This document shows, piece after piece, positions 53,531-63,300 of a stretch of 64,000 nt of DNA; position 1 is the stretch's first letter, and each line of letters starts with the position of its first letter. Origin of the DNA: Hespellia sp. (GTDB taxonomy: Bacteria > Bacillota > Clostridia > Lachnospirales > Lachnospiraceae); NCBI GenBank assembly GCA_028693555.1, contig JAQUVD010000015.1, positions 1 through 64,000 of the forward strand. Direction: 5' to 3'. A program made the translations under genes and the position numbers. The notes beneath the pieces were generated by a model. It searched no databases. It was not told where the DNA came from and saw nothing but the letters and a program-made list of their open reading frames with translations.

Positions 53531-54274
53531 CTAACGACTTAGCAATTCCAGCATCTCCAGCGAGTTGAACCGCTTATCAATATGCACTGCAAGATACCGT
53601 TTCATAATCAGTTCCAGCTTCTCCAGCACTTCATCCTTCACTGTAAATGTATACAGCTTTTCCACCACACTGGACTCAATATACTGCAGCGTATACAGTG
53701 TCGAGCCATCAACCGAAATACCATCGATGACATTTCCACAACAATCGGTGCACACCAGACCACCCACTGCCGGTGAAAATACGACCGGACGCTGCTTATC
53801 TGCGCACTGCACGCACTCGAACACCTGTGGACCTTCTCCATTGATGCAGATGATCTTAAGCTCATAAATGCATCTTATCAGCCGATTCGGGATGTGTGGG
53901 TTTACCAGTGCCCGCATCGTCTGATACAATAATTTCAGCACCTGCTTCTCATCATTGAATTCTTTCGTATAATAATTGGCAAGTTCCAAAAAATAGAATC
54001 CGTAGTAAGCACCGACCACATCCGACCGCAGCTCCGCAAAGTAATTGGAAATACTTGCGGACTGAATCGTGTAGGAGGTTCGTCCCTCATACATTGTGAA
54101 CTCTCCAAACGTAAATGGATTCACAGCTCCTACAAGCTGACTGTTCGGCCGCCTCGCACCTTTGGCAAATGCCGAGAGTTTTCCATGTTCTTTTGTCAGT
54201 ATGACAACACGTTTGTCATATTCACCAATCGGCGCGGATGACAAGATCATCCCGGTCACTACAATTTGATTCAC
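53531..54274 (-). CDS. recO: DNA repair protein RecO
   Basis: A 247-residue RecO with an N-terminal OB fold (VTGMILSSAPIGEYDKRVVILT and GKLSAFAKGARRPNS), a helical middle and a zinc-type cysteine set, CVQCADK and CTDCCG, at about residues 150-180. It helps load RecA by annealing and SSB displacement in recombination repair. The start is a GTG that overlaps the era stop by four bases, the usual era-recO coupling in Firmicutes. Confidence 0.94.
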   Translation of the reverse strand: MNQIVVTGMILSSAPIGEYDKRVVILTKEHGKLSAFAKGARRPNSQLVGAVNPFTFGEFTMYEGRTSYTIQSASISNYFAELRSDVVGAYYGFYFLELANYYTKEFNDEKQVLKLLYQTMRALVNPHIPNRLIRCIYELKIICINGEGPQVFECVQCADKQRPVVFSPAVGGLVCTDCCGNVIDGISVDGSTLYTLQYIESSVVEKLYTFTVKDEVLEKLELIMKRYLAVHIDKRFNSLEMLELLSR

Positions 54275-55176
54275 GATTCATTATTCTCCGTATATCCGAA
54301 ATTCTTCATCTGGAAATCACTGTCACGCCAGTTCTTCTGCACCTTTACCCAAAGCTTTAGATTCACCTTTTTATCCAGCATCTTTTCCAGTTCAAACCTC
54401 GCCGTACTTCCGATTTTCTTCAGCATTGCGCCCTGTTTTCCAATGATAATACCTTTATGAGACTCCCGCTCGCACACGATCGTTGCTTCGATATCAACCA
54501 GTCTGCGCTTATATTTCATAGTATCAACCGCCACTGCAATTCCGTGTGGAATCTCCTCGCTTAAGGAATGTAATGCCTTCTCGCGGATAATCTCCGCAAC
54601 AATCTGGCGCTCCGGCTGGTCTGTGATGGTATCTTCATCATAGAACATTGGTCCATACGGCAGATACTTCATGATAACTTTAATCAGTTCCTCTGTATTC
54701 TCACCGCTTCTCGCGCACAATGGAACGATTTCTGCGAAGTTTCCGCACGCTTTCTGGTACGCAGCAATGCAGGGAAGAATTTCTTCCTTCTTTACCATAT
54801 CAATCTTATTGATTACGATGACAACCGGAGTCTTTGCTTTCTCCAACTGCTCAATGATATGCTTTTCGCCCGCTCCGATAAATGTCGATGGCTCAACAAG
54901 CCAGAGCACGACATCGACTTCATTCAGTGTCCGTTCTGCCACATTGACCATGTATTCACCAAGCTTGTTTTTGGCTTTGTGAATTCCCGGTGTGTCGACG
55001 AAAATAATCTGCCCCGCATCCGTTGTCAAAACAGTCTGAATCTTATTCCTTGTTGTCTGCGGCTTGTTCGATGTAATCGCAATCTTCTGTCCGATCAACT
55101 GATTCATCAATGTGGATTTTCCTACATTTGGTCTTCCGATTAATGTTACAAATCCTGATTTAAAATTATCCTGCAT
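54271..55176 (-). CDS. era: GTPase Era
   Basis: A 301-residue ribosome-assembly GTPase. G motifs are GRPNVGKSTL, TRNK with switch I, DTPGIHKAKNKLG, and NKIDMV; the C-terminal KH RNA-binding domain has IIGKQGAMLKKIGSTAR. It binds the 3' end of 16S rRNA precursor. AAGGAG precedes the ATG, and recO is coupled downstream. Confidence 0.96.
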   Translation of the reverse strand: MQDNFKSGFVTLIGRPNVGKSTLMNQLIGQKIAITSNKPQTTRNKIQTVLTTDAGQIIFVDTPGIHKAKNKLGEYMVNVAERTLNEVDVVLWLVEPSTFIGAGEKHIIEQLEKAKTPVVIVINKIDMVKKEEILPCIAAYQKACGNFAEIVPLCARSGENTEELIKVIMKYLPYGPMFYDEDTITDQPERQIVAEIIREKALHSLSEEIPHGIAVAVDTMKYKRRLVDIEATIVCERESHKGIIIGKQGAMLKKIGSTARFELEKMLDKKVNLKLWVKVQKNWRDSDFQMKNFGYTENNES

Positions 55177-55192
55177 ACATTCTCCTTTTTCT

Positions 55193-58120
55193 TTAGCTTA
55201 ATGTCTTCACTTCCATAAACATGTCCTTATTCTCTTCTACTTTTTCTTCACTGCCAATCACGCAGATCTGCTCTGCGGCAAGCACTGCTTCTACAACCTT
55301 CGACAGATTACGAATGTCCTCCTGCGAGGCATCTAAGACTTCTTCCCGCTCTTTTTGAATCATTTCCGCTGACACATGGTTCATATACAGATTCATCGCG
55401 CGGTCACCCTTTGCGGATGGCGTCATCGGACGATCCATATTACTGATGGTTCCAATGATATATTTTGTCATATCCCGTTCATCCACCGTAAATGTCTTGA
55501 GGTACGCAACGACTCCTTCATACACCTTCATCGTACGCTCCAAATTCGGATCTCGGTATGATACAAAGTAGCCATCGCCAATTCGGTTAAAGCCGCTCAT
55601 GCATCCATAAGCGCCGCCCTGTACCCGGATATTCTGCCAGAGATATTCATAGCTCATAATCACTTTCAGAATCTGCAGTGAGCCGTGATACTCTGCTCCG
55701 CCATCAATAAAGTTGCCTGCCCGTGCCACATACTGAACCTCCGATGAGGTCTTAAAGCCTTCATTCTTCTTTTCGCAATGAATCACACACGAGTTTTCCG
55801 AAACCGTTTCCTCCTGATTTAACATTTTTGAAACTTTTTTGATTCCTTGTTCACATATTTCTAACTTTTCTTTTGCAGATGTATAACTTACCATCATATG
55901 ATCTGCACGGAAAATCTGTTTCGACAGGGTCTGCAATTTTGCAATCAGATCCGCTTTTTCTTCCTCAAAATTATCATCAATTCTCCGGATGACCTCGTAC
56001 ACGCCAATTCCATCCGTATCATCTTTGAACTTCGACATCGGAGACGCGTAAGAAAGTGCCCTAAGAGCTGCCGTTGTATGTCCTGCTGACAAGAATCGCA
56101 TCTGAAGTCTTGACTTTGTCATATCCAGAATCTCTTTTAACCGCTTCTCATCATCCAGTTTTGACTCCATCAAAATCTCACGCATCATTGCAAATGCAAT
56201 CGGAAGCTTCTCATATAATGCCTTTCCTTTGATTTCGAATGTTGTCTTGAATTCCTTTTCTTTGATTTTTGATGCATCCGGATATAATTCCAGCGATGTT
56301 CCAATCCCACCTGTATGAACATTGATCTCATTAAAAAGTTCCCCGTATCCATAATTGGTCGTATCGATAATTCCAAGCACAGACTGGAGAATGCTGACAT
56401 ACGGAATCATCGCCTCAGAAATTCCAGACAGATCAAACATCAGATCCAGATAACCAATTCCGTTCGTCTCTTCTTCATGAAAGACAAGTGGCACACCATC
56501 TACATCCAGCACTTCATTGTGGAATGGCGTAATCTCTCTGGAAATATCACTTCTCTTTAATACCGGAATCTTTTCAAGATTTTCTTTCGAATCCTCCGAC
56601 TCCTGATATTCTTTCAAATGTTTCGTGTTTACCACAAAAGCATCGATCTGCTCTTTCGAAAGTCCTGCTTTCAACTCCGCCAGCTTCTTCTTTAGTTCCT
56701 CATCCATACGAGCGGTTCTGCCACGTTCTGGTTTAACGACCACAATTGATGCATGAGAATTATCCAGCAGATGTTCCTGAATCAGTTGTTCGAAATATCC
56801 GGTTGAAACCTGCATCTTAAGGAAATCAAACGTAGGAATCGCCTGCATATGAATAAACGGTTTCTCCTCATCATATAACCAGCTGTCAAATATCTGCAGT
56901 CCGTACATCAGTCCTTTTGGATAATTTCCAAAATCAGCTTCGCGGAAACGGAACTCATGATAGTTGATGCCCGCCTCTAATGCCTTCTGATCCATTCCAT
57001 TTTTCACAATATTCTGCAGTGTCTCTTCAATCACACGGATAAAGCGTTCCTTCTGCTCTACATTGGTCCCTTTCGCAATCACAGAAAAAATTGGCTGATA
57101 GATTCCATTATCGTAAGAGCCCATGATATCTTTCCCGATTCCGGCATCTGTAAGTGCTTTCTTCAACGGTGCTCCCGGCGCAGATAAAAGTGCATAGTCC
57201 AAAATTTCAAATGCTAAATACAACTTCTCATCTAAACTGGTTCCAATCACTTTATTATAAGAAAGATAAGTGTTATCTTCCTCCGGTTCCTCATTTGTAA
57301 TAGAGTAGGTCTGTTCCAATTCCACGACCCGTTCAAATGACTGCTGTTTTTCAATCTCAGATTCCACGCAGATCTGTTCAAACTTACTTAGATATTCTGT
57401 ATCCAGCCATGCCAGCTTCTCTTCCATATCCATATCGCCATACAGATAGATATAACTATTCGACGGATGGTAATATTTCCCATGAAATGCAAGAAACTGT
57501 TCATAGGTCAGATCCGGAATATTCTTCGGATCTCCGCCGGACTCATTTGCATAAGTTGTCTCCGGGAATAAGGAATTCAAGATCACACGGTCGAGTACGC
57601 CCTCCGGGGAAGAAAATGCCCCCTTCATCTCATTATAGACAACGCCATTGTATTCTAAATCGTCATCTTCACTCTCAAGCTTGTAGCTCCATCCCTCCTG
57701 ACGGAAGATTTCTTCATGCTGATAGATGTTCGGATAGAAAACGGCATCCATATAAATGTGCATTAGATTCTGAAAATCCTTATCATTACAGCTTGCAACT
57801 GGATAGACTGTCTTGTCCGGATACGTCATTGCATTTAAAAATGTATTCAAAGATCCCTTTACCAGTTCCACAAATGGATCTTTCACCGGAAAGTTCTTCG
57901 AGCCACACAGCACAGAATGCTCCAAAATATGTGCCACTCCGGTACTATCCGCCGCCGGCGTGCGAAATCCGATGGTAAACACCTTATTCTCATCCTCATT
58001 TTCCATCAGCAGCACCCGTGCACCACTCTTTTTATGTCGAAGCAGATATCCCTCCGATCCTAAATCAGCCAGATTCTCTTGCTGCATTAATTCATAATTG
58101 GTTAAATTCCCCAAGTTCAT
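55193..58120 (-). CDS. M16C-family metalloprotease (PreP/CymK-like)
   Basis: A 975-residue, two-halved zinc peptidase. The inverted zinc motif HILEH lies in AHILEHSVLCGSKNFP and the distal glutamate is in YNEMKGAFSSPEGVL. The second half repeats the fold without the metal site. It matches the presequence-protease/M16C family of cytoplasmic peptidases that clear unfolded peptides. GAGG precedes the ATG and a TATAAT at 58145-58150 is a possible promoter. It lies 16 bases before era. Confidence 0.93.
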   Translation of the reverse strand: MNLGNLTNYELMQQENLADLGSEGYLLRHKKSGARVLLMENEDENKVFTIGFRTPAADSTGVAHILEHSVLCGSKNFPVKDPFVELVKGSLNTFLNAMTYPDKTVYPVASCNDKDFQNLMHIYMDAVFYPNIYQHEEIFRQEGWSYKLESEDDDLEYNGVVYNEMKGAFSSPEGVLDRVILNSLFPETTYANESGGDPKNIPDLTYEQFLAFHGKYYHPSNSYIYLYGDMDMEEKLAWLDTEYLSKFEQICVESEIEKQQSFERVVELEQTYSITNEEPEEDNTYLSYNKVIGTSLDEKLYLAFEILDYALLSAPGAPLKKALTDAGIGKDIMGSYDNGIYQPIFSVIAKGTNVEQKERFIRVIEETLQNIVKNGMDQKALEAGINYHEFRFREADFGNYPKGLMYGLQIFDSWLYDEEKPFIHMQAIPTFDFLKMQVSTGYFEQLIQEHLLDNSHASIVVVKPERGRTARMDEELKKKLAELKAGLSKEQIDAFVVNTKHLKEYQESEDSKENLEKIPVLKRSDISREITPFHNEVLDVDGVPLVFHEEETNGIGYLDLMFDLSGISEAMIPYVSILQSVLGIIDTTNYGYGELFNEINVHTGGIGTSLELYPDASKIKEKEFKTTFEIKGKALYEKLPIAFAMMREILMESKLDDEKRLKEILDMTKSRLQMRFLSAGHTTAALRALSYASPMSKFKDDTDGIGVYEVIRRIDDNFEEEKADLIAKLQTLSKQIFRADHMMVSYTSAKEKLEICEQGIKKVSKMLNQEETVSENSCVIHCEKKNEGFKTSSEVQYVARAGNFIDGGAEYHGSLQILKVIMSYEYLWQNIRVQGGAYGCMSGFNRIGDGYFVSYRDPNLERTMKVYEGVVAYLKTFTVDERDMTKYIIGTISNMDRPMTPSAKGDRAMNLYMNHVSAEMIQKEREEVLDASQEDIRNLSKVVEAVLAAEQICVIGSEEKVEENKDMFMEVKTLS

Positions 58121-58200
58121 CTTCTAAAATCCTCGTTTCTCTTCATTATAAGTCGATTTTCTCAGACCTATTTTTCCACTTATTAGTATGCCCTTTTTTT

Positions 58201-58821
58201 CTAAAAATTGCAACTGATTAATTCCTCTAACCCACGCTGCCGTTTCGCATCTTTCCGATGATACAGACCAATCTGATGACTGTTGCCACTTCGTTCGCAG
58301 AACATCGGATAGAGAAACCCATCGTCCGGCTCTCCCGGTTCGTACTCACCCTGAAGCGGGCAGATTGCGCAGATGATGTAATCATAGACCTCCTCCGACT
58401 CTCCCAGCCGCTCCTTGTCTGCTGCTTTAACCGGGACATCGTACACATCCCTAAACATAAAAATCGCATACTCCTGCTCCGACTGGTAATGCTCTGCAAT
58501 AATGTCATAAAACGTCTCCATCAACGCATCATTTTTCAATTCACTTCTTCGAATTCCTTCCAGAAGCTGACGCATCTGTCCGCTGTGCTCTGTCCCAAAT
58601 GCATAATCTTTCAATTCCTCATTTGTCTCGGAAAACGGGATTGCTTTTGCAAGATTCAGATTTTTCTGTCGTTCATTCAGGGGAAGCCTCAAAAAGTTCG
58701 TATTGAACGTCCCTTCCACGAACCCATCCTCATCCATATATGCCCCGGCAATTCTTCTCATGGAAGTTCTGCTCGTGGTCATTCTCCTTGTTAATTCCAG
58801 CATATCCTCTCGATTTATCAT
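58201..58821 (-). CDS. DUF4317-family protein, short
   Basis: A 206-residue protein that follows the DUF4317 pattern: MLELTRRMTTSRTSMRRIAGAY near the start, RSELKNDALMETFYDIIAEHY, FRDVYDVPVKAAD, ESEEVYDYIICAICPL and DDGFLYPMFCERS. From memory this family is about 370-400 residues long, so this copy ends near the middle. It stops at a TAG with no visible continuation in any frame, which suggests a natural short form or a truncated gene. The start at 58821 matches the family N terminus but has a weak ribosome binding site. Confidence 0.75.
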   Translation of the reverse strand: MINREDMLELTRRMTTSRTSMRRIAGAYMDEDGFVEGTFNTNFLRLPLNERQKNLNLAKAIPFSETNEELKDYAFGTEHSGQMRQLLEGIRRSELKNDALMETFYDIIAEHYQSEQEYAIFMFRDVYDVPVKAADKERLGESEEVYDYIICAICPLQGEYEPGEPDDGFLYPMFCERSGNSHQIGLYHRKDAKRQRGLEELISCNF

Positions 58822-58970
58822 AGTTTTGCCATACAACCTTTCTATTCTCATTTTTTTATAAAATATAAGTTTTTTTCTTCATATTTAATTAAGAGTTCAA
58901 TCACAATTTGTTCAAAATCATATTATATACTATAAAAGAAATAAGAGATAGGTTTTCTCTTAATCATATA

Positions 58971-59023
58971 AAAGGAGCCATCGCATTTACGGACAGTAGT
59001 TTGTCGTAAAAGTGATGGCTTCG
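58971..59023 (-). terminator. Terminator-like hairpin after the Rpn nuclease gene
   Basis: On the minus strand GAAGCCATCAC with TTTACGACA pairs with TGTCCGTAAA and GCGATGGCTC across an internal mismatch, and is followed by CTTTTAT. It lies in the 343-base gap between the DUF4317 and Rpn genes. Confidence 0.75.
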
Positions 59024-59054
59024 ACTAATTTTAGATTGTATGCTATGTTTCCAG

Positions 59055-59174
59055 TTATGATGTGTGTACATTAAGATCCGTGAATGTATAAGTGCCACTT
59101 TCATTTCCACTTCTCTTTTTAAATCGATACATCTGTTTAACATCAGGGTACTTGTCCTTATCTACTACTTCAAT
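59055..59174 (-). pseudogene. Possible coding remnant downstream of the Rpn gene
   Basis: A 39-codon open stretch in another frame overlaps the 3' end of the Rpn gene. It reads like protein (KYPDVKQMYRFKK, then SGTYTFTDLNVHTS before a TAA) but has no good start or ribosome binding site. It may be the tail of a lost gene, replaced at its 5' side by the Rpn gene. I do not recognise the family. Confidence 0.25.
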
Positions 59175-60043
59175 TTACCCAATATCTTTTCAGCATCATA
59201 ATCCGGTGCATATTCCTTCGCTACATCCATAATCGTCTGTATGTATTCCGCTTTTTCTTCCAAAACATCCGCAATCTCCTCGCAGCTTTGATTCTTTTGA
59301 ATCTTTTTACACACCATTTTAATTAGTTTTAACAATTCGCCTTCTTCGCGGCCTTCTTCGCGTTCATATACTTTCTCTTCCCACGCCTGCATATACTTCA
59401 CTCCAATCTCTTCACTAGATTTCACTTGTTTCACGCACTCATGGATTTTCTTAATCAACTCACTGCCAGATTCTTCTGCCGTTTTATCGTCAGTGTTTTC
59501 TACATATTTGAGAAAATCAATCAATTCCTGACTCACTTCATCTGGATTCTTTCCCTTTGTGTTCAGGAAAATTCTCGTCGCCCCATCTTCGAGTTTCAAT
59601 TCAGGTACTTCCTCACACTTTGCATGAAATGTGTATTGATATTTTCCACAGGCAAACAAGTCAAACGGCGTTATCATAATGATATAAGAATCGTTCAACA
59701 AATTGTAGCTGGTTGAACCCGATGGCAAGAGTCCTGAGTCAATCAATGCCTGATAGAATCGTGACCTCTTTTTCAAGTCAGTTTTCCTGCTCTTCTGCAT
59801 CTCGGTGTTGTAGATATTATCCTTATCGTCCATCGAAAACACATCTAGCCTGACTGATTTTAGATAAGGCAATGTCTGCAGTTGTTTCTCCACCTCATTC
59901 TTTGGTAATAGACGAATTGCATTCTGCATGATAATGGTGAGGACTGCCTGATGTGCCTCTGGAATTTCCATCGTCTCATCGAACAGAAATCGATCTGTCA
60001 ATTTTAAATCTCTGAGTAGCGTCATTGTTTTCTGGTTCTCCAT
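59165..60043 (-). CDS. Rpn-family PD-(D/E)XK nuclease/putative transposase
   Basis: A 292-residue protein of the Rpn/PDDEXK transposase family. It begins LKLTDRFLFDETMEIPEAHQ; the nuclease core is VRLDVFSMDDKDNIYNTEMQ, with the acidic residues and the ExQ motif, then KRSRFYQALIDSGLL and FITPFD-like IMITPFDLFACG. The C-terminal part is helical and charged with an EEGREEGE stretch, normal for the family. Such genes are spread widely and singly in clostridia and are thought to promote recombination. AAGGAG lies six bases before the ATG. Confidence 0.9.
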   Translation of the reverse strand: MENQKTMTLLRDLKLTDRFLFDETMEIPEAHQAVLTIIMQNAIRLLPKNEVEKQLQTLPYLKSVRLDVFSMDDKDNIYNTEMQKSRKTDLKKRSRFYQALIDSGLLPSGSTSYNLLNDSYIIMITPFDLFACGKYQYTFHAKCEEVPELKLEDGATRIFLNTKGKNPDEVSQELIDFLKYVENTDDKTAEESGSELIKKIHECVKQVKSSEEIGVKYMQAWEEKVYEREEGREEGELLKLIKMVCKKIQKNQSCEEIADVLEEKAEYIQTIMDVAKEYAPDYDAEKILGKLK

Positions 60044-60202
60044 TTACTTCTCCTTTTCTCTCTTATAGGCGATCTGAATTACTAGAAAAAGATAGCAAAA
60101 GAAAACTTATATACCCCTAGTATATCAGACCCTTTGTGAATATGAAACTGTAACTTTAAACTTTGAGATCATTGACGGAATCGTCGTGAACTCCAGAAAT
60201 TC

Positions 60203-60231
60203 TTTACAGCAAGAACTGCTGTGAATTTTTT
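60203..60231 (+). terminator. Orphan plus-strand terminator-like hairpin
   Basis: TTTACAGCA pairs with TGCTGTGAA (one wobble) and runs into TTTTTT on the plus strand, where no gene precedes it. It lies in the 305-base gap upstream of the Rpn gene. The rest of that gap has a TATACT box (minus strand) but no clear -35 partner. Confidence 0.4.
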
Positions 60232-60310
60232 ATAGCATAACATAAATTATTTGGTCATACAAGATATAATCTTTTAAATCTTAAATCAATCTCAAAAATG
60301 AAAATTATAG

Positions 60311-60334
60311 GACAAGGGGAATCGCCCCCTTGTC
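60311..60334 (-). terminator. Terminator of nifJ
   Basis: GACAAGGGG and CCCCTTGTC form a strong GC-rich stem with a short loop 14 bases after the nifJ stop; a moderately T-rich stretch (TATAATTTTC) follows on the minus strand. Confidence 0.75.
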
Positions 60335-60348
60335 CCAACTTGTCCTAA

Positions 60349-63300
60349 TTACTCAGCTCCGTAAAGAGTGATTAACTTATTAAGGTAAGCATATCTTTCT
60401 TTCGCTTCCTTCTCAGATTTAGCAAATAACTGAGCAGCTCTTTCTGGATTTGCTCTCTTAAGTGCATTGTAACGAACCTCTCCGTCAAGGAAGTCCTGAT
60501 AGCTCTCTGTTGGAGCTTTGCTATCTAATGTAAATGCTGGTTTTCCTTCTTCCTTAAGTGCAGGATTGAAACGGAAGTTGAACCAATATCCTGAAGCTAC
60601 AGCTAACTGCTCTTCTGTCTGAGCTTTTGCCATACCTTTCTTAATACCGTGGTTGATACATGGAGCGTAAGCAATGATAAGTGATGGTCCTGGATAAGCC
60701 TCAGCCTCTGCAATTGCTTTTACTGTCTGGTTGTAATCAGCTCCCATAGCAATCTGTGCTACGTATACATATCCGTAACTCATAGCGATGCTTGCAAGGT
60801 CTTTCTTCTTAATCTCTTTACCAGCGGCTGCGAACTGTGCAGTTGCACCTGTTGGTGTAGCTTTTGAAGACTGTCCACCTGTATTAGAGTAAACTTCTGT
60901 ATCAAATACCATAATATTGATATCCTGTCCACTTGCTAATACGTGGTCAACGCCACCAAATCCGATATCGTAAGCCCAGCCGTCACCACCAAAGATCCAC
61001 TGTGATTTCTTAGCAAGGAAATCTTTCTGAGCAAGAATCTCTTTCTTGTCATCGTTATCGCATCCGCACGCTTCCATAGCTGCGATTAATTTGTCTGTAG
61101 CAGTTCCGTTAGAAGCTCCACATCCAAATGTATCAATATATTCTTTTGCAGCTGCTGCAACATCTGCATTGTCAGATTCTGCGAATCCTTCCACTTTAGC
61201 TTTCAATCTTGTTCTGATTGCTTTCTGAGCCAATAACATACCAAGACCAAATTCAGCATTGTCTTCAAACAGTGAGTTAGCCCATGCAGGACCCTGTCCT
61301 TTGGCATTTACTGTATATGGTGTAGATGGTGATGAGTTACCCCAGATAGAAGAACATCCTGTTGCATTTGCAATGTACATTCTCTCACCAAATAACTGTG
61401 TAATTAATTTTGCATATGGTGTCTCACCACATCCGGCACAAGCTCCTGAGAATTCTAAGAGTGGCTGTTTGAACTGAGAACCTTTTACGGTAGCATCTTT
61501 GAATTTCGCAACAACTTCCGGTTTAACAGGAATGGATGTACCAAAGTCAAATGTAACCTGCTCAGCATTCTGAATTTCTTCATTTGCTGCTGCATTCTCC
61601 ATTGTAAGTGCATTCTCGCCTTTCTTTCCTGGACAAACATTTGCACATGATCCACAACCTGTACAGTCAAGAGATGAAATCGTCATTGTGAATTTCATTC
61701 CCGGCATACCGATCATATCGATTGTCTGTGTTCCTGCAGGAACCTTAGCTGCCTCTTCTTCTGTAAGTGCAACCGGACGGATAACTGCATGAGGACAAAC
61801 ATAAGCACAACGGTTACACTGGATACAGTTCTCTGAGTGCCATACCGGAATGTTAACTGCAATACCACGTTTCTCAAATGCTGCTGAACCAGAAGGTGTG
61901 TTACCATTTACATATTCATTGAATGCAGATACTGGTAAGGTATTTCCTTCCTGTGCATTTACTTTGCTCTGAATGTTATTAACGAAATCAACAACATCTT
62001 TTCTGTCTCCTGCTGCTGTCTTAGTTGCAAGACCTTCATCTGCTGCATTTTTCCAAGACTCTGGAACCTGTACTTCAACAATCTGCTGTGCACCTGCATC
62101 GATCGCTGCCCAGTTCTTTGCTACAACATCATCACCTTTACGGCCGTATGTTGCTTTTGCTGCTGCTTTCATGAGTTCATTTGCTTTCTCCTCTGGAATG
62201 ATAGCTGCCAGTTTGAAGAATGCTGACTGAAGAATTGTGTTGATACGAGTTGGTCCCATACCAGTTTCAATACCAATCTTCACACCATCAATCACATAGA
62301 ATTTAATGTTGTGATTTGCAATATATGCTTTTACCTGTCCTGGAAGATGATGTTCGATTCCCTCCATATCCCATGGGCAGTTCAATAAGAATGTACCACC
62401 ATCAACTAATTCCTGAACCATGTTGTATTTGTTGATGTATGATGGGTTATGACATGCAACAAAGTTTGCTGTTTTAATCAGGTAGGTTGACTTAATTGGT
62501 TTCTTACCAAAACGTAAATGAGACATTGTAACACCGCCGGATTTCTTTGAATCATAGTCAAAGTAAGCCTGTGCATACATATCTGTGTTATCACCGATGA
62601 TCTTGATTGAGTTCTTGTTCGCTCCAACGGTACCATCAGCTCCAAGTCCCCAGAATTTACAGTTGATTGTTCCTTCTGGTGTTGTAACAAGTGGTGCTCC
62701 AACTTCAAGTGAAAGGTGTGTCACATCGTCATTGATACCGATTGTAAATCTCTCTTTGTCTTTGTTGTTGAATGTAGCAACAATCTGAGCTGGTGTTGTA
62801 TCTTTTGATCCTAAGCCATAACGTCCTGAGTTAATCTGTACGCCGTCGAATTTTGTTCCCTTTAACGCAGAAACAACATCTAAGTATAATGGCTCGCCCT
62901 GAGCTCCCGGCTCTTTTGAACGATCTAATACATTGATTAATTTAACAGAATCCGGAATTGCATCGATCAAAGCTTTTGCGCAGAAAGGTCTGAATAAACG
63001 AACCTTTACAACTCCGACTTTCTCGCCTGCTGCCATTAAGTAATCGATTGTCTCATCAATTGTGTCACATACAGAACCCATAGCGATGATGACTTTCTCA
63101 GCATCAGCAGCTCCGTAGTAGTTGAACAGTTTGTAATCTGTTCCGATCTTCGCGTTTACCTTGTCCATGTAATCCTGAACGATAGCCGGCATAGCCTCGT
63201 AGTATGGGTTACAAGCTTCTCTTGCCTGGAAGAAGATATCAGGGTTCTGAGCAGATCCCATCTGACATGGATGATTCGGATTCAAAGCACTTGCGCGGAA

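Noticed and set aside
57337..57978. 213-codon plus-strand frame inside the M16 protease gene
   Set aside because: It is the antisense shadow of a highly conserved zinc-peptidase region and has no plausible product.
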